A stretch of DNA of 64,000 nucleotides from Olsenella_K absiana (GCF_036408855.1 NZ_JAZGJQ010000002.1:186001-250000); one strand, 5' to 3'; positions 34,454 through 44,188 are shown, counted from the stretch's first letter. Numbers and translations are program-made. Notes: generated by a model from the letters alone, not told the origin.

Positions 34454-35509
34454 ATGAGCGAACAGAGGAATCCCCAGGACACCTGCGTGCTCGTCACCGG
34501 CGGCGCCGGCTTCATCGGCAGCCACACCGTGGTCGAGCTGCTGCAGGACGGCTACAACGTCGTCATCGTCGACGACCTCTCCAACGCGAGCCCCAAGGTG
34601 GTCGGCCGCATCGAGACCATCGTAGGCCCCGAGGCCGCACGCAACCTCGCCTTCGTGCAGGCCGACGTGAACGACCGCGCCGCCCTCGAGCGCGTCTTCG
34701 AGGAGCACCGCATCGACCGCGTCATCCACTTCGCCGGCTTCAAGGCCGTCGGCGAGTCCGTGAGCAAGCCGATCGAGTACTACTCCAACAACCTCGGCAA
34801 CACGCTCACCCTCGTGGACGTGATGCGCGACCACGGCTGCAAGGACATCATCTTCTCCAGCTCGGCCACCGTCTACGGCGACCCGGACAAGCTCCCGCTC
34901 ACCGAGGAGAGCCCCAAGAAGCCGGCGACCAACCCCTACGGCTGGACCAAGTGGATGATCGAGCAGATCCTCACCGACCTCCACACGGCCGACCCCGAGT
35001 GGAACGTCGTCCTCCTTCGCTACTTCAACCCCATCGGCGCGCACCCCTCGGGCCTCATGGGCGAGGACCCCAAGGGCATCCCCAACAACCTGCTGCCCTA
35101 CGTGGCGCAGGTCGCCATCGGCAAGCGCGAGTGCGTGCACGTCTTTGGCAACGACTACGACACGCCCGACGGCACCGGCGTGCGCGACTACATCCACGTG
35201 TGCGACCTCGCGACCGGCCACGCCGCGGCGCTCAACTGGATGAACGGCCGCACCGGCGTCGAGATCTTCAACCTGGGCACCGGACGCGGCACCAGCGTGC
35301 TCGAGATCGTGAAGGCCTTCGGCAAGGCCTGCGGCAAGGACCTCCCCTACCAGATCGACCCGCGCCGCCCGGGCGACGTGGACGCCAACTACGCCGACTG
35401 CTCCAAGGCAAAGCGCGAGATGGGCTGGGAGGCCAAGTACACCATCGACGACATGTGCCGCGACTCCTGGAACTGGCAGTCCAAGAACCCCGACGGGTAC
35501 GAGGGATAG
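34454..35509 (+). CDS. galE: UDP-glucose 4-epimerase
   Basis: Interconverts UDP-glucose and UDP-galactose with bound NAD; extended short-chain dehydrogenase of 351 residues. The Rossmann motif is VTGGAGFIGSH near residue 14, the Ser/Thr motif SSSATVYG, and the active-site Tyr-X3-Lys is in NPYGWTKWM. RYFNPIGAHPSG is the usual substrate-loop pattern. The ATG at 34454 follows GGAGG. The polyprenyl synthase gene begins 1 base after its stop, so the two are an operon. Confidence 0.95.
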   Translation: MSEQRNPQDTCVLVTGGAGFIGSHTVVELLQDGYNVVIVDDLSNASPKVVGRIETIVGPEAARNLAFVQADVNDRAALERVFEEHRIDRVIHFAGFKAVGESVSKPIEYYSNNLGNTLTLVDVMRDHGCKDIIFSSSATVYGDPDKLPLTEESPKKPATNPYGWTKWMIEQILTDLHTADPEWNVVLLRYFNPIGAHPSGLMGEDPKGIPNNLLPYVAQVAIGKRECVHVFGNDYDTPDGTGVRDYIHVCDLATGHAAALNWMNGRTGVEIFNLGTGRGTSVLEIVKAFGKACGKDLPYQIDPRRPGDVDANYADCSKAKREMGWEAKYTIDDMCRDSWNWQSKNPDGYEG

Positions 35510-35510
35510 C

Positions 35511-36563
35511 ATGGCGGAGAAGGACTCCCCCTTCGCGGCCTACCTCAAGCGCCATCGCGACCAGATCGACCAGGCCATCCTCGCGTGCGTGCCCGAGCTC
35601 GGGCCGGGGGCGGCCGAGGAGCCGGAGGTGCCCCGCGACGTCGTGACCTACCTGCGCCGGCCGTACGCGCGCTTCGTCTTCTCGGGCGGCAAGCGCACGC
35701 GGCCCGCGCTGGCGCTCCTCGGGGCCGAGGCGGTCGGCGCCCCCTGCGAGCGGGCGCTGCCGGTGGCCGCGGCCGTGGAGCTCTTCCAGACCTGCGCCCT
35801 CATCCACGACGACATCGCCGACGAGGGCGAGATGCGCCGCGGGCAGCCCTGCGTGCACGTGAGCGAGGGCGTAGGCATCGCGCTGAACGTCGGCGACGCC
35901 GCGCTCGTCTCGGCCTTCTCCAGCCTGCTGGACGCCCCCGGCTACGATGACGCGACCAGGCTCGCCCTGCTTCGCGAGCTCGTCTCCATGGAGCGGGTCA
36001 CCCTCCAGGGCCAGGCGCTCGACCTCGGCTGGGCTCGCGACGGCCGCTGGGACGTCACCGTAGAGGACTACCTGGACATGGCGAGCCGCAAGACCGCCCA
36101 CTACTCCGCGGCCTCGCCGCTCGCGATGGGTGCCATCGCCGGCGGCGGCACCGGGGAGCAGGTCGGCGCCCTGCGCACCTTCGGCGAGGCGGCCGGCCTC
36201 GCCTTCCAGGTCGCCGACGACCTCCTCAACCTCGTGGGGGACCAGGCCGCGCAAGGCAAGGACTTCCGCAGCGACGTCACGGAGGGCAAGCGCACCCTCG
36301 TCGTGGTCCGGGCCCTCGCCAGCCTCGACGCGGACGGTCGCGCCGAGCTCGTGGACCTGCTCTCCTCCCACGCCACCGACCCGGCGCGCCTCGGACGTGC
36401 GGTGGAGCTCATGGAGGGGTCCGGCGCCGTCGACTACGCGCGCGACTACGCCCTCCGGCTCGTCTCCGAGGCCAAATCCGGCCTCGAGAAGGCCCCCGTC
36501 GACGCCGCCGCCAAGGCGACGCTCCTCTCAATGGCAGACTTCTTCGTGGAGCGCAGCTCCTAG
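35511..36563 (+). CDS. polyprenyl (trans-isoprenyl) diphosphate synthase
   Basis: Extends isoprenoid chains by head-to-tail condensation; 350 residues. The first Asp-rich motif is IHDDIADEGEMRRG (about 98-111) and the second is FQVADDLLNLVGD (about 236-248). GGKRTRPALALLG is the IPP-binding stretch. The bulky residues upstream of the first motif suggest a chain longer than C15, but chain length cannot be fixed from sequence. The product could serve as undecaprenyl-type carrier or menaquinone tail. It is tightly coupled to galE. Confidence 0.92.
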   Translation: MAEKDSPFAAYLKRHRDQIDQAILACVPELGPGAAEEPEVPRDVVTYLRRPYARFVFSGGKRTRPALALLGAEAVGAPCERALPVAAAVELFQTCALIHDDIADEGEMRRGQPCVHVSEGVGIALNVGDAALVSAFSSLLDAPGYDDATRLALLRELVSMERVTLQGQALDLGWARDGRWDVTVEDYLDMASRKTAHYSAASPLAMGAIAGGGTGEQVGALRTFGEAAGLAFQVADDLLNLVGDQAAQGKDFRSDVTEGKRTLVVVRALASLDADGRAELVDLLSSHATDPARLGRAVELMEGSGAVDYARDYALRLVSEAKSGLEKAPVDAAAKATLLSMADFFVERSS

Positions 36564-36619
36564 CCCCGGCCACGGGGTCAGGAGCGCCGGCGCGCCACGC
36601 CTACTCAGAAGGAACGAAG

Positions 36620-37534
36620 ATGGAACCGATCACCATAGGCGCCCAGGGGGCGGCCGTCGAGGACGTGCAGGAGCGCCTCGCCGCCCTCGGGTACCAGATC
36701 TCCGAGGACGAGCTCGAGGAGAAGAGCTTCGGCAAGTCGACCGCCACGGCGGTCGCGCGCTTCAGGCTCGATCACGACCTCTCGCTGGGGCAGGAGGTGG
36801 ACTCCGCCACCTGGTCCTGCCTCGTCGACGAGGGCTACCACATGGGGGACCGCACCCTCTACCTGCGCCTCCCCAACTTCCATGGCGCCGATGTGCGCCA
36901 GCTGCAGCAGTGCCTCAACATCCTGGGCTTCTCGGCCGGCGAGGTCGACGGCTACTACGGCGTCCACACCGAGGCGGCCGTCAAGCAGTTTCAGGAGAAC
37001 ATCGGCGCGCTCGCCGACGGCATGGCCTTCCCGGACACCTTCGACGCCATCGAGCGCCTCCACCACGTCTGGGCCGGCAAGCCCGCGAGCGGCCCGCACC
37101 CCCTGGGCGCCATGGGCTTCGCCCGAGCCGCCAGCGTGCTCGAGAGCGTCAAGCTCTCCATCACCGCCGAGGACCCCATCTCGCGCAACGTGGCCGGCCG
37201 GATCGTGAACCTCGCCTCCGCGACCAACGACAGGAGCGGCCTGGACATCGTCGAGTCTCCCCACGCCCATCGCCCGGGCGACCAGGGCGTGCTCGTTATC
37301 GCATCCGGCCCGCTGCCGCAGGACTCCTCCGTCCCCAACGTCATCATGGACGACATCGACACCCTGCCCATGCGACTGCGCACCGCCATCGAGAGCTCCG
37401 ACGAGGCCGTGCCCGTCGTGCGCGTCCAGCTGCCGCTCGACGCCGCGACCTACAACGGCACCTTCACCATCAGCGACGCCCAGACCTTCGCGGTCATGCT
37501 GCTCGACGCCATCTGCGCCGCGTTCGAAGCCTAG
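36620..37534 (+). CDS. peptidoglycan-binding domain protein
   Basis: A 304-residue protein with two PG_binding_1 repeats: residues about 8-70 (VEDVQERLAALGYQ) and about 88-145 (VRQLQQCLNILGFSAGEVDGYYG). The last 150 residues are an unrecognised domain (GRIVNLASATNDRSGLDIVES and beyond); no catalytic motif of amidases, lysozymes or transpeptidases is seen. There is no signal peptide, so its export is unclear. The ATG follows AGAAGGA. It is likely part of the galE transcript and ends at a hairpin. Confidence 0.85.
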   Translation: MEPITIGAQGAAVEDVQERLAALGYQISEDELEEKSFGKSTATAVARFRLDHDLSLGQEVDSATWSCLVDEGYHMGDRTLYLRLPNFHGADVRQLQQCLNILGFSAGEVDGYYGVHTEAAVKQFQENIGALADGMAFPDTFDAIERLHHVWAGKPASGPHPLGAMGFARAASVLESVKLSITAEDPISRNVAGRIVNLASATNDRSGLDIVESPHAHRPGDQGVLVIASGPLPQDSSVPNVIMDDIDTLPMRLRTAIESSDEAVPVVRVQLPLDAATYNGTFTISDAQTFAVMLLDAICAAFEA

Positions 37535-37551
37535 CTCCAAGGGCATGAAGA

Positions 37552-37588
37552 GGCCCGCCGACAAGGACATGCTCCTCGTAGGCGGGCC
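37552..37588 (+). terminator. hairpin after the peptidoglycan-binding gene
   Basis: GGCCCGCC (37552-37559) pairs with GGCGGGCC (37581-37588) about 20 bases past the stop. It is also placed to end the tRNA transcript from the other strand. Confidence 0.6.
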
Positions 37589-37624
37589 CCATCCCAGGGG
37601 CCAGATCCCGCCCCTCGTATGCGC

Positions 37625-37699
37625 TGGCTGGGGTACTAGGACTCGAACCTAGGTTGCAGGCACCAAAAACCCGTGTCCTAACCGCTGGACGATACCCCA
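37625..37699 (-). tRNA. tRNA-Gln (UUG)
   Basis: The minus strand folds as a full cloverleaf. The acceptor stem TGGGGTA pairs with TACCCCA and the D stem GTCC with GGAC. The anticodon loop TTTTGGT carries TTG, and the T arm is CTAGG-TTCGAGT-CCTAG. Discriminator G is followed by an encoded CCA. The U1-A72 opening pair is typical of bacterial tRNA-Gln. Confidence 0.96.
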
Positions 37700-37828
37700 A
37701 TGCACTCGCTGCGTTGGCAACCAGCCAGCAAGCCAGACCAGTGTAGCAGAAACGCCCCGGACCCCGGCGAAGGCGCCGGCGGCCGAGACGAGCACCCCTC
37801 CCCTGGGGCGTCCCTAGGGCGCTGGCCC

Positions 37829-38074
37829 CTAGGCGAGGACCTCCGCAAGGTCAAGGGTAACCAGGCCGTCGTCGCGCACGAAGCACGGGACGCCGATGCC
37901 CTTGCCGAGCACGGGGGCGAAGGCGTCGGGGTGCGCGTCGCGCAGGTTCATGAACTCCTTTAGGTGGCGGAGCTCCTCGACGCCGACCAGGGCGTAGTCG
38001 ACGTTCCTCTCGTCCAGCTCGCGGACGGCGGCACGGCAGTCCGGGCACTGCATCGTCACGAATACCTTGATCAT
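37829..38074 (-). CDS. glutaredoxin-like thiol protein
   Basis: An 81-residue thioredoxin-fold protein with redox motif Cys10-Pro-Asp-Cys13 (TMQCPDCR) and the cis-Pro segment GIGVPCFV. Cys next to the cis-Pro is unusual. The C-terminus LVTLDLAEVL fits the small glutaredoxin family. It probably reduces disulfides of a cytosolic partner. The ATG at 38074 follows GGGAGGTC. The 298-base gap 38075-38372 up to glmU holds two hairpins (38091-38108 and 38220-38237) and a TAGAAT hexamer (38303-38308) suited as the glmU -10. Confidence 0.88.
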   Translation of the reverse strand: MIKVFVTMQCPDCRAAVRELDERNVDYALVGVEELRHLKEFMNLRDAHPDAFAPVLGKGIGVPCFVRDDGLVTLDLAEVLA

Positions 38075-38372
38075 GGGACCTCCCTCGTCGGCCGGACGGG
38101 CGTCCGGCACCCTCGCCTTCCCGACGCCAGGCGCCCTCGGGCGCCCGCGCACGCCCACACGATACTCCCCCGCAGGGCGCCCCGCACGCCTGGGGGGCCA
38201 CCGCATGCGCGCCGTACGGGAGCCGCGTGTGCGGCTCGTGTAGCACCCATGGGAACGGCTGCCGCCTATCGTACAGCAGCTGTCTCCCACTGGTCGGTGC
38301 GCTAGAATTACGGCGTCTGCGTCTTTTCGCAGCCAAGGGACGCCCATTAGCTTTTCTCTGGGAGGGTAAGCA

Positions 38373-39764
38373 ATGCCCATAACCGCGATAGTCCTCGCCG
38401 CCGGCGAGGGAACGCGCATGAAGTCCCGTCATCCCAAGGTAATGCACAAGCTCCTCGACCGGCCGCTCGTCGGCTGGGCGGTCCGCTCCGCCCAGGACGC
38501 CGGTGCGGACCGCACGATCGTCGTCGTCGGCAGCGGCGCCGACGAGGTACGCGCCTACCTCGGCACCCTCGACGGCGTCGAGAGCGTGGAGCAGACCAGG
38601 CGCCTGGGGACGGGTCATGCCCTGAAGACGGCCCTCGAGGCCACGGACGTGAGCGAGGGGACCGTCGTGGTCCTCTACGGCGACTCGCCGCTGCTGCGCG
38701 GCGAGACCGTGCGCGCGCTCGTGGACCGCGTCGAGAACGGTGGCGAAGCCGCCTGCGTGCTCACCATGGAGCCGCCCGACCCCACGGGCTACGGCCGCGT
38801 AGACTTCGACGATGATGGCCAGGTCAGGGCCATCATCGAGCACAAGGACTGCACGGAGGAGCAGCGCGGGCGCCTGAGGGAGTGCAACTCCGGCGTCTAC
38901 GCCTTCGACGCACGCGAGCTCAGGCGCCACATCGGCGAGATCGGCAACGACAACGTGCAGGGCGAGTACTACCTCACCGACATGGTCGAGATCCTGCGCC
39001 GCACGGGCCTCGCGGTCGCGGCCGTCCACTGTGACGACTACTCCGAGCTGCTCGGCGTCAACTCACGCGTCCAGCTCGCCCAGGCCACCAAGGTCATGCA
39101 GCACCGCATCAACGAGGCGCACATGGAGGCCGGCGTCACCATGGTCGACCCCGACTCCGTCTGGATCGGGCCCGACGTCACCATCGGCCAGGACACCGTC
39201 ATCTGGCCAGGCTGCTACCTCCTCGGCCACACGACGGTGGGTGCCGAGTGCACCGTGGGCCCCGACAGCCGCCTCGTGGACGCCACCGTGGGCGACAACG
39301 TCCTTCTCGACGAGACGATCGTGGTCTCCTCCACGGTCGACGACGACGTACACTGCGGCCCGCGCGCCTACCTGCGCGGAGGCGCACACTTCATGAGGGG
39401 CTCCAAGGCGGGCACCCACGTGGAGATCAAGGGCTCCACCGTCGGCGAGGGCTCCAAGGTCCCGCACCTGAGCTACATCGGCGACGCCACGCTCGGCAAG
39501 GGCGTCAACGTCGGCGGCGGCTCCATCACCTGCAACTACGACGGCAAGCACAAGAGCCGTACGGAGATCGGCGACCACGTCTTCATCGGGTCCGACACCA
39601 TGATGGTCGCACCGGTCACCATCGGGGAGGGCGCGCTCATCGGAGCGAGCTCCTGCATCACCAAGGACGTGCCCGCAGGCGCGCTCGCACTCGAGCGTTC
39701 GCGCCAGTACATAAGCGAAGGCTGGGCAACCGAGTACTTCAAGAAGCTCGAGGAAGAGGATTAG
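38373..39764 (+). CDS. glmU: bifunctional GlmU (acetyltransferase / uridyltransferase)
   Basis: Makes UDP-GlcNAc from glucosamine-1-phosphate in two steps; 463 residues. The N-terminal pyrophosphorylase has AIVLAAGEGTRMKS and LYGDSPLL. The C-terminal acetyltransferase is a left-handed beta helix with GSKAGTHVEIKG, NVGGGSITCNYDGKHKS and VFIGSDTMMVAPV. The ATG follows GGGAGGG. prs begins on the very next base after its stop, the classic glmU-prs pair. The codon CTT is used once, within the octamer CCTTCTCG. Confidence 0.97.
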   Translation: MPITAIVLAAGEGTRMKSRHPKVMHKLLDRPLVGWAVRSAQDAGADRTIVVVGSGADEVRAYLGTLDGVESVEQTRRLGTGHALKTALEATDVSEGTVVVLYGDSPLLRGETVRALVDRVENGGEAACVLTMEPPDPTGYGRVDFDDDGQVRAIIEHKDCTEEQRGRLRECNSGVYAFDARELRRHIGEIGNDNVQGEYYLTDMVEILRRTGLAVAAVHCDDYSELLGVNSRVQLAQATKVMQHRINEAHMEAGVTMVDPDSVWIGPDVTIGQDTVIWPGCYLLGHTTVGAECTVGPDSRLVDATVGDNVLLDETIVVSSTVDDDVHCGPRAYLRGGAHFMRGSKAGTHVEIKGSTVGEGSKVPHLSYIGDATLGKGVNVGGGSITCNYDGKHKSRTEIGDHVFIGSDTMMVAPVTIGEGALIGASSCITKDVPAGALALERSRQYISEGWATEYFKKLEEED

Positions 39765-40760
39765 ATGTACGAGAGTCTGAGCGATCCGATCGTCGTCCAC
39801 AAGGAGATCAAGCTCTACAGCGGATCGGGCAACCCCGCCCTCGCCACGAAGATCGCCGAGATCCTGCACCTGCCGCTCTCCGGCCTCAAGCTGGAGAAGT
39901 TCGCCAACGGCGAGATCTACGCCCGCTTCGAGGAGTCCGTTCGCGGCGACGAGGTCTTCTTCGTACAGACGCTCGCGGGCAAGAACGTCAACGACCTCCT
40001 CATGGAGCTGTTGATCGTCGCCGACGCCGCGACGCGCGCCTCCGCCGCGAGCTTCACCGCCGTCATCCCCCACTACGGCTACGCCCGCCAGGACCGCAAG
40101 GCCGCCGGTCGCGAGCCGATCACCGCGCGTCTCGTCGCCAACCTCCTCGAGGCCGCCGGCGTCGACCGCGTGATCTCGCTCGACCTGCACTCCAACCAGA
40201 TCCAGGGCTTCTTCGACATCCCGCTGACGCACCTCACGGCCCTCTACCTCTTCGGCGACTACTTCAAGACCAAGGACTTCGACTGGAGCAACACCGTCGT
40301 GGTCTCCCCTGACATGGGCCGTGCCAAGGTCGCCAAGAAGCTCTCCGACTACCTGGGCTGCGAGGTCGCCATCGCACACAAGAGCCGACCCAAGCACAAC
40401 GCGGCTGAGGTCATGGGCATCATCGGCGACATCAAGGGCAAGACCTGCATCGTGAACGACGACATGATCGACACGGCGGGCACGCTGTGCGGCTCCATCA
40501 CCAAGCTCAAGGAGATGGGCGCGGGCGACATCTACATCAGCGCCACGCACGGCATCTTCTCCGGCCAGGCGATCGAGCGCCTGGAGGCCGCCCCCATCAA
40601 GGAGTGCGTCGTGACCGACGCCATCCCCTGCGGCATCGCCAACACGCCAGGCTCCAAGATTCGCCAGATCTCGGTCGCCAACGAGCTCGCGGAGGCGATT
40701 GCGCACGTCTACCTCAACAAGTCCGTCTCAGAGATCTACGGCGGGAACTCGGAGATGTAG
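39765..40760 (+). CDS. prs: ribose-phosphate pyrophosphokinase
   Basis: Makes PRPP from ribose-5-phosphate and ATP for nucleotide, His and Trp synthesis; 331 residues. The flexible ATP loop is HYGYARQDRKAAGREPI, the divalent-ion His is in LDLHSNQIQGFF, and the PRPP loop is NDDMIDTAGTL. The ATG abuts the glmU stop. The frame ends at 40758-40760, followed by a strong hairpin. Confidence 0.97.
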   Translation: MYESLSDPIVVHKEIKLYSGSGNPALATKIAEILHLPLSGLKLEKFANGEIYARFEESVRGDEVFFVQTLAGKNVNDLLMELLIVADAATRASAASFTAVIPHYGYARQDRKAAGREPITARLVANLLEAAGVDRVISLDLHSNQIQGFFDIPLTHLTALYLFGDYFKTKDFDWSNTVVVSPDMGRAKVAKKLSDYLGCEVAIAHKSRPKHNAAEVMGIIGDIKGKTCIVNDDMIDTAGTLCGSITKLKEMGAGDIYISATHGIFSGQAIERLEAAPIKECVVTDAIPCGIANTPGSKIRQISVANELAEAIAHVYLNKSVSEIYGGNSEM

Positions 40761-40819
40761 GCGTCGGCCGAGGCGGCACGAACACGCCTCCGCAGCCCCC
40801 AGCCCTCCAGAACGCCATC

Positions 40820-40855
40820 GGCCGCCCCTTCCCTCTCACCGGGGGAGGGGCGGCC
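40820..40855 (+). terminator. terminator after prs
   Basis: A 14-base stem with one G-U pair (40820-40833 with 40842-40855) is followed by TCGTT. Confidence 0.75.
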
Positions 40856-40893
40856 TCGTTCTCGCGCGGACGACAATCACGCAGGGGCCGCCG

Positions 40894-41349
40894 TCACGCG
40901 GCCGCCTCGAGGCACGCACGGCCGCGCAGTGCCAGGAAGAGCACGAACGGCAGGCAGAAGACCAGGAAGGCGTAGTACCTCACGAGCGTAGTGGGGCCGA
41001 GCAGCAGGGTCCCGACGACGGCGAGGAGCGACAGGGAGACCGTAGCGCCCAGCGGGTTCTTGTCGGCCACCGAGAAGGCGAGGCAGCCCAGGAGGATCCA
41101 GTTGAGCGCGGCGGGCGACCCGAGCAGGGCGAGCCAGGGCATCCCCCCGTAGTTGCGGTGACGGGAGATCCGCCAGAACAGGTCGGCAAGCCAGGGCACC
41201 TTCGTTTGCTGTACCCCGGGCCCCTCGACCCAGCATGCGAACACGGAGGTGTCGGTCTCCCCGTAAGCGAAGTCGGGGACGTTCCTGTACCAGGTCGCCT
41301 GGTACGATGCTGCTTCGAACGTCGGGTCCCACGCGCAGCGCGTCAGCAT
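40894..41349 (-). pseudogene. C-terminal remnant of a large membrane protein (DUF6020-like)
   Basis: A 151-residue frame with three hydrophobic segments near its end (ALNWILLGCLAFSVA, VSLSLLAVVGTLLLG, RYYAFLVFCLPFVLFLAL). It reads like the C-terminus of a large polytopic membrane protein, possibly of the DUF6020 or O-antigen-related class. The first ATG (41349) has no ribosome binding site, and upstream in-frame sequence loses all protein character. Codon use is less biased than its neighbours. I infer a decayed gene whose 5' part was deleted. The alternative is a small real membrane protein. Confidence 0.45.
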
Positions 41350-41504
41350 GAGCGTCGAGGCCCGGGGCCGCGTGGGCGCCGGGACCACAGGCGCCCCGCG
41401 CCCGTGCCACGGACCCGTGAGGGGGCCGTCGCGCCCCCCTCCGGGAGGTGATGCACCCAGCATACCAGCAGACGGACCGTACCCGGTGCGGCCCGCGCGG
41501 ACCC

Positions 41505-42572
41505 CTACGCCCCGTCGAAGCGGTACTCGGTGCAGGAGACGAAGGGGTGCCCCGGCCCGAATACGTCCTGCGCGAACGCGGGGTGGTTGGGGGCGTCGGG
41601 GAAGAACTGCGTCTCGAAGCACACGGCGTCGTGCGGGCGCAGGGCGACCCCGCCCTTCCCGCGCTCGCCGTCGAGGTAGTTGGCCGTGTAGAGCTGCAGC
41701 CCGGGAAGGTCGCACAGGACGTCCATGCGCAGGCCGCTTCTGTCGCCCCACGCGCTCGCGACCCTCCTGACCTCGCCTACACGCCCCTCGGCGGGGCGGA
41801 AGCCGCGCGTCTCGAAGTTGTGGTCGAAGCCCCCGTGCTCGCGTGCGAAGAGGGCCGCCGCCTCGTCGAGTCGGTGCGGCTCGCGCAGGTCGAGCGGGGT
41901 GCCGGCGACGTCGAGCAGGCGCCCTGTGGGGACGTTGCCCGCGTCGACCTCGGTGTAGCGGTCTGCGAGGACCTGCACGCGGTGGGCGAGCACGCTCCCC
42001 GAGCCCTGCCCGTTGAGGTTGAAGTAGCTGTGGTTCGTGAGGTTGATCGCCGTGGTCGCGTCGGCCTCGGCGAGGTAGGAGATCCTCAGCGCCCCCCGCA
42101 CGACCTCGTAGGTGACCCGCGCCCTGACGGCGCCCGGGAAGCCCTGGTCGCCGTCGGGCGAGTCGAGCTCGAGGGTGACGCTCGCAGGACCCGCGGAGAC
42201 GAGCCTCCACAGCCTGTGGCGCCAGAGGTCCGGACCGCTGTGGTTGCTGTTCGCCCCCTCGTTGGCGGCGAGGTGATAGACCCTGCCGCCGAGCTCCAGG
42301 GTGGCACCACCGATCCTGTTGGCGACACGTCCGATCACGGCGCCGAGGTGCGCGTCGTCTGTGGCGTAGCCAGCCGCGTCGTCGTACCCCAGGACCACGT
42401 CGAGATAGGAGCCGTCGCGTGGGACGAGAAGGGAGGTGAGGCAGGCGCCGAGGTCGCTCACGCGGGCCATGAGCCCGCCCTCGGCGCCGATCGTCCACAC
42501 GCGTGCCTCGCGGCCGTCGGGAGTCCTGCCGAAGGGCGCGCAGGTGCCCGCCTCGAGCTGCCGGCCGCCCAT
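41505..42572 (-). CDS. galM: galactose mutarotase-like epimerase of the arabinose locus
   Basis: Aldose 1-epimerase of 355 residues. The catalytic His is in LTNHSYFNLNGQGSG and the Glu in VCFETQFFPDAPNHP. The start ATG overlaps the TGA stop of the kinase gene (TGATG), so it is the last gene of the arabinose operon. In this place it probably supplies the anomer of L-arabinose used by the isomerase. It is diverged from the copy at 9271-10353, so the two are not a recent duplication. Confidence 0.92.
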   Translation of the reverse strand: MGGRQLEAGTCAPFGRTPDGREARVWTIGAEGGLMARVSDLGACLTSLLVPRDGSYLDVVLGYDDAAGYATDDAHLGAVIGRVANRIGGATLELGGRVYHLAANEGANSNHSGPDLWRHRLWRLVSAGPASVTLELDSPDGDQGFPGAVRARVTYEVVRGALRISYLAEADATTAINLTNHSYFNLNGQGSGSVLAHRVQVLADRYTEVDAGNVPTGRLLDVAGTPLDLREPHRLDEAAALFAREHGGFDHNFETRGFRPAEGRVGEVRRVASAWGDRSGLRMDVLCDLPGLQLYTANYLDGERGKGGVALRPHDAVCFETQFFPDAPNHPAFAQDVFGPGHPFVSCTEYRFDGA

Positions 42573-44188
42573 CACGCCTCGACCCCGGAGGCGGTACCGA
42601 GGCCTCCCTCGGCGGCGAGCTCCGCCGCCATGGCGCGGCGGAAGCGGTCGAGGTAGGTGGCGAAGCCGGCGACGTCGGCCTCGTCGGGCGCGATCGTGGA
42701 GGAGCCCACCTGGCCGAAGACCTCGCGGTCGAGGTAGCGGGCGAGGTCCTCGCCCCTGTCCTCGCGCAGCATGAAGGCCGCGGCCACCGCCTGCCCCCAC
42801 GCGCCGCCCTCGCTCGCGGTGTCCATGACCGTGACGGGCGCGCGCAGCGCCGCCGCGAGGAGCCTCTGGGCCACGACGGGCGTCTTGAAGACGCCGCCGT
42901 GGGCGTAGAGCCTGTCGATTCCCACGCCCTCCTCGGCCAGCGCCTCGTTGCCGCAGGCCAGCGCCGCAAAGCAGGACATGAGCGCACTGCGCATGAGGTT
43001 CGCCAGGGTGGGGTGGGTTCCGGGGGCCCTCAGCTGCAGGGGCACGCCGGTGTCGACGCCCATGACCGTCTCGCCCGATACGAAGGGCACGGAGACGAGG
43101 CCGCCCGCGTCCGCGTCGCCTTCGAGGGCGAGCTCGAAGAGCCTGCGGTAGACGTCGTCGTCGGAGGCGCCCATGAGCCTGCCGTACTCCCTGAGGACGG
43201 AGATGAGGTCGTTCAGGTCGGAGGTGCAGTTGTTGCAGTGGACCATCGCGACGGGGTCGCCGGCCGGCGTGGTCACGAGGTCGACCTCCGGGCGCGTGGC
43301 GTCCGCGAGCGGCCGCTCGAGCACGACCATGGAGAAGACCGAGGTGCCCGCGGAGACGTTGCCCGTGCGCGGGGCGACGGAGTTGGTGGCGATCATACCG
43401 GTGCCGGCGTCGCCCTCGGGCGGGCAGACGGGGCAGCCGGCCTCGAGCTCGCCGGTGGGGTCGAGGAAGCGCGCGCCCTCCTCGGTGAGCCGGCCCGCGA
43501 CCTCGCCGGCGGGAAGCACCCGCGGCAGCAGGTCGGGGAGGCTCCAGGCGACGCCCTCCCTCTCCGCGAGGCCGGCGAAGGTCTCGAGCATGCGCTCGTC
43601 GTAGGCGAGCCTCGCCGAGTCGATCGGGAACATGCCGGAGGCGTCGCCCACCGAGAGCGCCCACTCGCCCGTCAGGCGGTAGTGCGCGTAGCCGGCGAGC
43701 GTCGTCAGGTGCGCGATGTTCGGCACGTGCTCCTCGTGGTCGAGGATGGCCTGGTAGACGTGGGAAACGCTCCAGCGCTCGGGCACGTGGAACGAGAAGG
43801 CCTCGGAGAGGGCGCGCGCCGCGCGTCCCGTGGTGGTGTTGCGCCAGGTGCGGAAGGGGACGAGCAGGCGCCCGTCCGCGTCGAAGGCGAGGTAGCCATG
43901 CATCATGGCGGAGACGCCCAGCGCGGCGAGCCTCCTGGGCGCGACGCCGTAGCGCGCGCGGCAGTCCTCCTTGAGCGAGGCGTACGCCGCGGCGATGCCG
44001 GCGTCGAGCTCTGACTGCGGGTAGGTCCAGTAGCCGTTCTCGAGGGAGTTCTCCCAGTCGTGCGTGCCGATCGCGAGCACGCGGTGCGCGCGGTCGATGA
44101 GGACCGCCTTGATCCTCGTGGAGCCGTACTCTATGCCGAGGACGGCCTCGCCGTCGCGGATCGTCGCTGCGCCAACTTCCTTCTCCAT
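42572..44188 (-). CDS. FGGY-family sugar kinase, probable L-ribulokinase
   Basis: ATP-dependent pentulose kinase of 538 residues. The N-terminal phosphate-binding loop is GIEYGSTRIKAVLI; the second-domain motif is SAGTSVFSMVV and the C-terminal adenosine motif YAHGGVFKTPV. Position directly after araA indicates ribulose phosphorylation. It resembles the araA-linked FGGY kinases of Gram-positives more than E. coli AraB, so I leave the symbol open. The ATG at 44188 follows AGGAGG. The gene overlaps galM by 1 base. Confidence 0.88.
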   Translation of the reverse strand: MEKEVGAATIRDGEAVLGIEYGSTRIKAVLIDRAHRVLAIGTHDWENSLENGYWTYPQSELDAGIAAAYASLKEDCRARYGVAPRRLAALGVSAMMHGYLAFDADGRLLVPFRTWRNTTTGRAARALSEAFSFHVPERWSVSHVYQAILDHEEHVPNIAHLTTLAGYAHYRLTGEWALSVGDASGMFPIDSARLAYDERMLETFAGLAEREGVAWSLPDLLPRVLPAGEVAGRLTEEGARFLDPTGELEAGCPVCPPEGDAGTGMIATNSVAPRTGNVSAGTSVFSMVVLERPLADATRPEVDLVTTPAGDPVAMVHCNNCTSDLNDLISVLREYGRLMGASDDDVYRRLFELALEGDADAGGLVSVPFVSGETVMGVDTGVPLQLRAPGTHPTLANLMRSALMSCFAALACGNEALAEEGVGIDRLYAHGGVFKTPVVAQRLLAAALRAPVTVMDTASEGGAWGQAVAAAFMLREDRGEDLARYLDREVFGQVGSSTIAPDEADVAGFATYLDRFRRAMAAELAAEGGLGTASGVEA

